This document shows, one piece after another, positions 63,819-64,000 of a DNA stretch of 64,000 nt. Every line of letters begins with the position of its first letter. Within the stretch, counting starts at the first letter, position 1. Origin of the DNA: JAJFKX01 sp965230265 (lineage in GTDB: Bacteria > Pseudomonadota > Gammaproteobacteria > Xanthomonadales > Wenzhouxiangellaceae); contig OZ245999.1 in the NCBI GenBank assembly GCA_965230265.1, positions 2,790,001 to 2,854,000 on the forward strand, in the 5' to 3' direction. The notes beneath the pieces are model-generated. The model was not told the origin of the DNA. It saw only the letters and a list, made by a program, of their open reading frames with translations, and did no database searches. The position numbers were made by a program, and so were the translations under genes.

Positions 63819-64000
63819 ATGTCTACTGAAAAAACCTCTTTTGACCAACTCGGGCTAACCCCCGAATTACTGGCTGTATTACAGGAATTGGGCTATGAGT
63901 CACCCTCACCGATTCAGGCCGCGACCATTCCAGACTTGCTTGCAGGGCATGATGTCATTGGGCAGGCACAAACCGGCACCGGTAAAACCGCGGCATTTGC
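63819..64000 (+). CDS. deaD: DEAD-box RNA helicase, CsdA/DeaD-like (partial, runs off the window)
   Basis: The visible 60 residues begin MSTEKTSFDQLGLTPELLAV. The Q motif (FDQLGLTPELLAVLQELGYESPSPIQ, ending in the ATP-sensing Gln) and motif I (AQTGTGKTAAFA) are complete. The group unwinds structured RNA in ribosome assembly and cold adaptation. The call to CsdA/DeaD over RhlE or RhlB rests on the N-terminal wording and is less sure than the family. It has a long structured leader. Confidence 0.85.
   Translation, partial: MSTEKTSFDQLGLTPELLAVLQELGYESPSPIQAATIPDLLAGHDVIGQAQTGTGKTAAF

Noticed and set aside
1..64000. tRNA, rRNA, insertion sequence or prophage
   Set aside because: No CCA-ended cloverleaf, rRNA segment, transposase, integrase or phage structural gene was recognised anywhere in the window.

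Overview
The window reads as chromosomal DNA of a free-living, aerobic, probably marine or otherwise aquatic gammaproteobacterium. The evidence is a canonical SoxR with its operator, a DUF2333 inner-membrane protein, AsmA, a CsdA/DeaD-like helicase at the right edge, moderate G+C by eye, and many Sec-exported proteins. The two parallel beta-helix proteins end in -RDGFE/-RDGYE tails, which I associate from memory with Lysobacterales relatives such as Marinicella; that placement is an inference. I see no rRNA, tRNA, CRISPR array, insertion sequence, integrase or phage gene.

Layout. 1-9.8 kb: NYN/OST-HTH protein, GNAT enzyme, small membrane protein, Dps, an AmpD-like amidase with an exported amidohydrolase, DUF2333 protein, an S9 peptidase and a P-loop kinase-like protein. 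9.9-13.9 kb: exported gluzincin-like peptidase and AsmA, separated by a REP-like repeat pair also found at 4.9-5.1 kb. 14.2-20.5 kb: a small secreted protein coupled to a 1,323-residue hybrid two-component regulator, followed by a secreted beta-propeller protein with a dockerin-like tail. 20.6-24.5 kb: CBS protein, PqqB-like protein divergent from an exported M28 peptidase, and an overlapping pair of small genes. 24.7-33.5 kb: a secreted di-heme protein, a broken fragment of a beta-helix gene, a GNAT gene, and two convergent beta-helix exoproteins.

33.7-40.1 kb: a VTT membrane protein, then a tightly packed operon read leftward: ABC ATPase, ABC-2 permease, membrane-anchored amidohydrolase fused to a CIA30-like domain, DesK-type kinase and NarL-type regulator. 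40.4-45.1 kb: a secreted PPC-like protein divergent from a GbsR/MarR regulator whose start codon lies inside a perfect 12-bp inverted repeat; the regulator leads a DUF4166/saccharopine-dehydrogenase-like operon, followed by an AraC regulator and a DUF4383 protein. 45.2-48.4 kb: di-heme reaction-centre-type cytochrome with TPRs, divergent from an OmpR-type two-component pair. 48.4-49.0 kb: a membrane-protein pseudogene. 49.2-59.1 kb: Asp-box (sortilin-like) propeller protein, unknown exported protein, M3 lipoprotein peptidase, unknown membrane protein, S41 peptidase and a MarR-GNAT fusion.

59.1-62.4 kb: a five-gene operon for a 611-residue exported protein plus four dissimilar but similarly built exported proteins of about 105-113 residues, the best candidate here for an undescribed system. 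62.7-64 kb: soxR, a SoxR box inside a 19-bp-spaced promoter facing a 46-codon ORF, a structured region with a candidate small RNA, and the start of a DEAD-box helicase.

Common threads are peptide and protein scavenging (S9, gluzincin-like, M28, M3 and S41 peptidases, an amidase and two exported amidohydrolases), regulated secretion of large repeat proteins, and redox or stress sensing (SoxR, Dps, haem proteins). All function calls come from reading the sequence; no database search was run.
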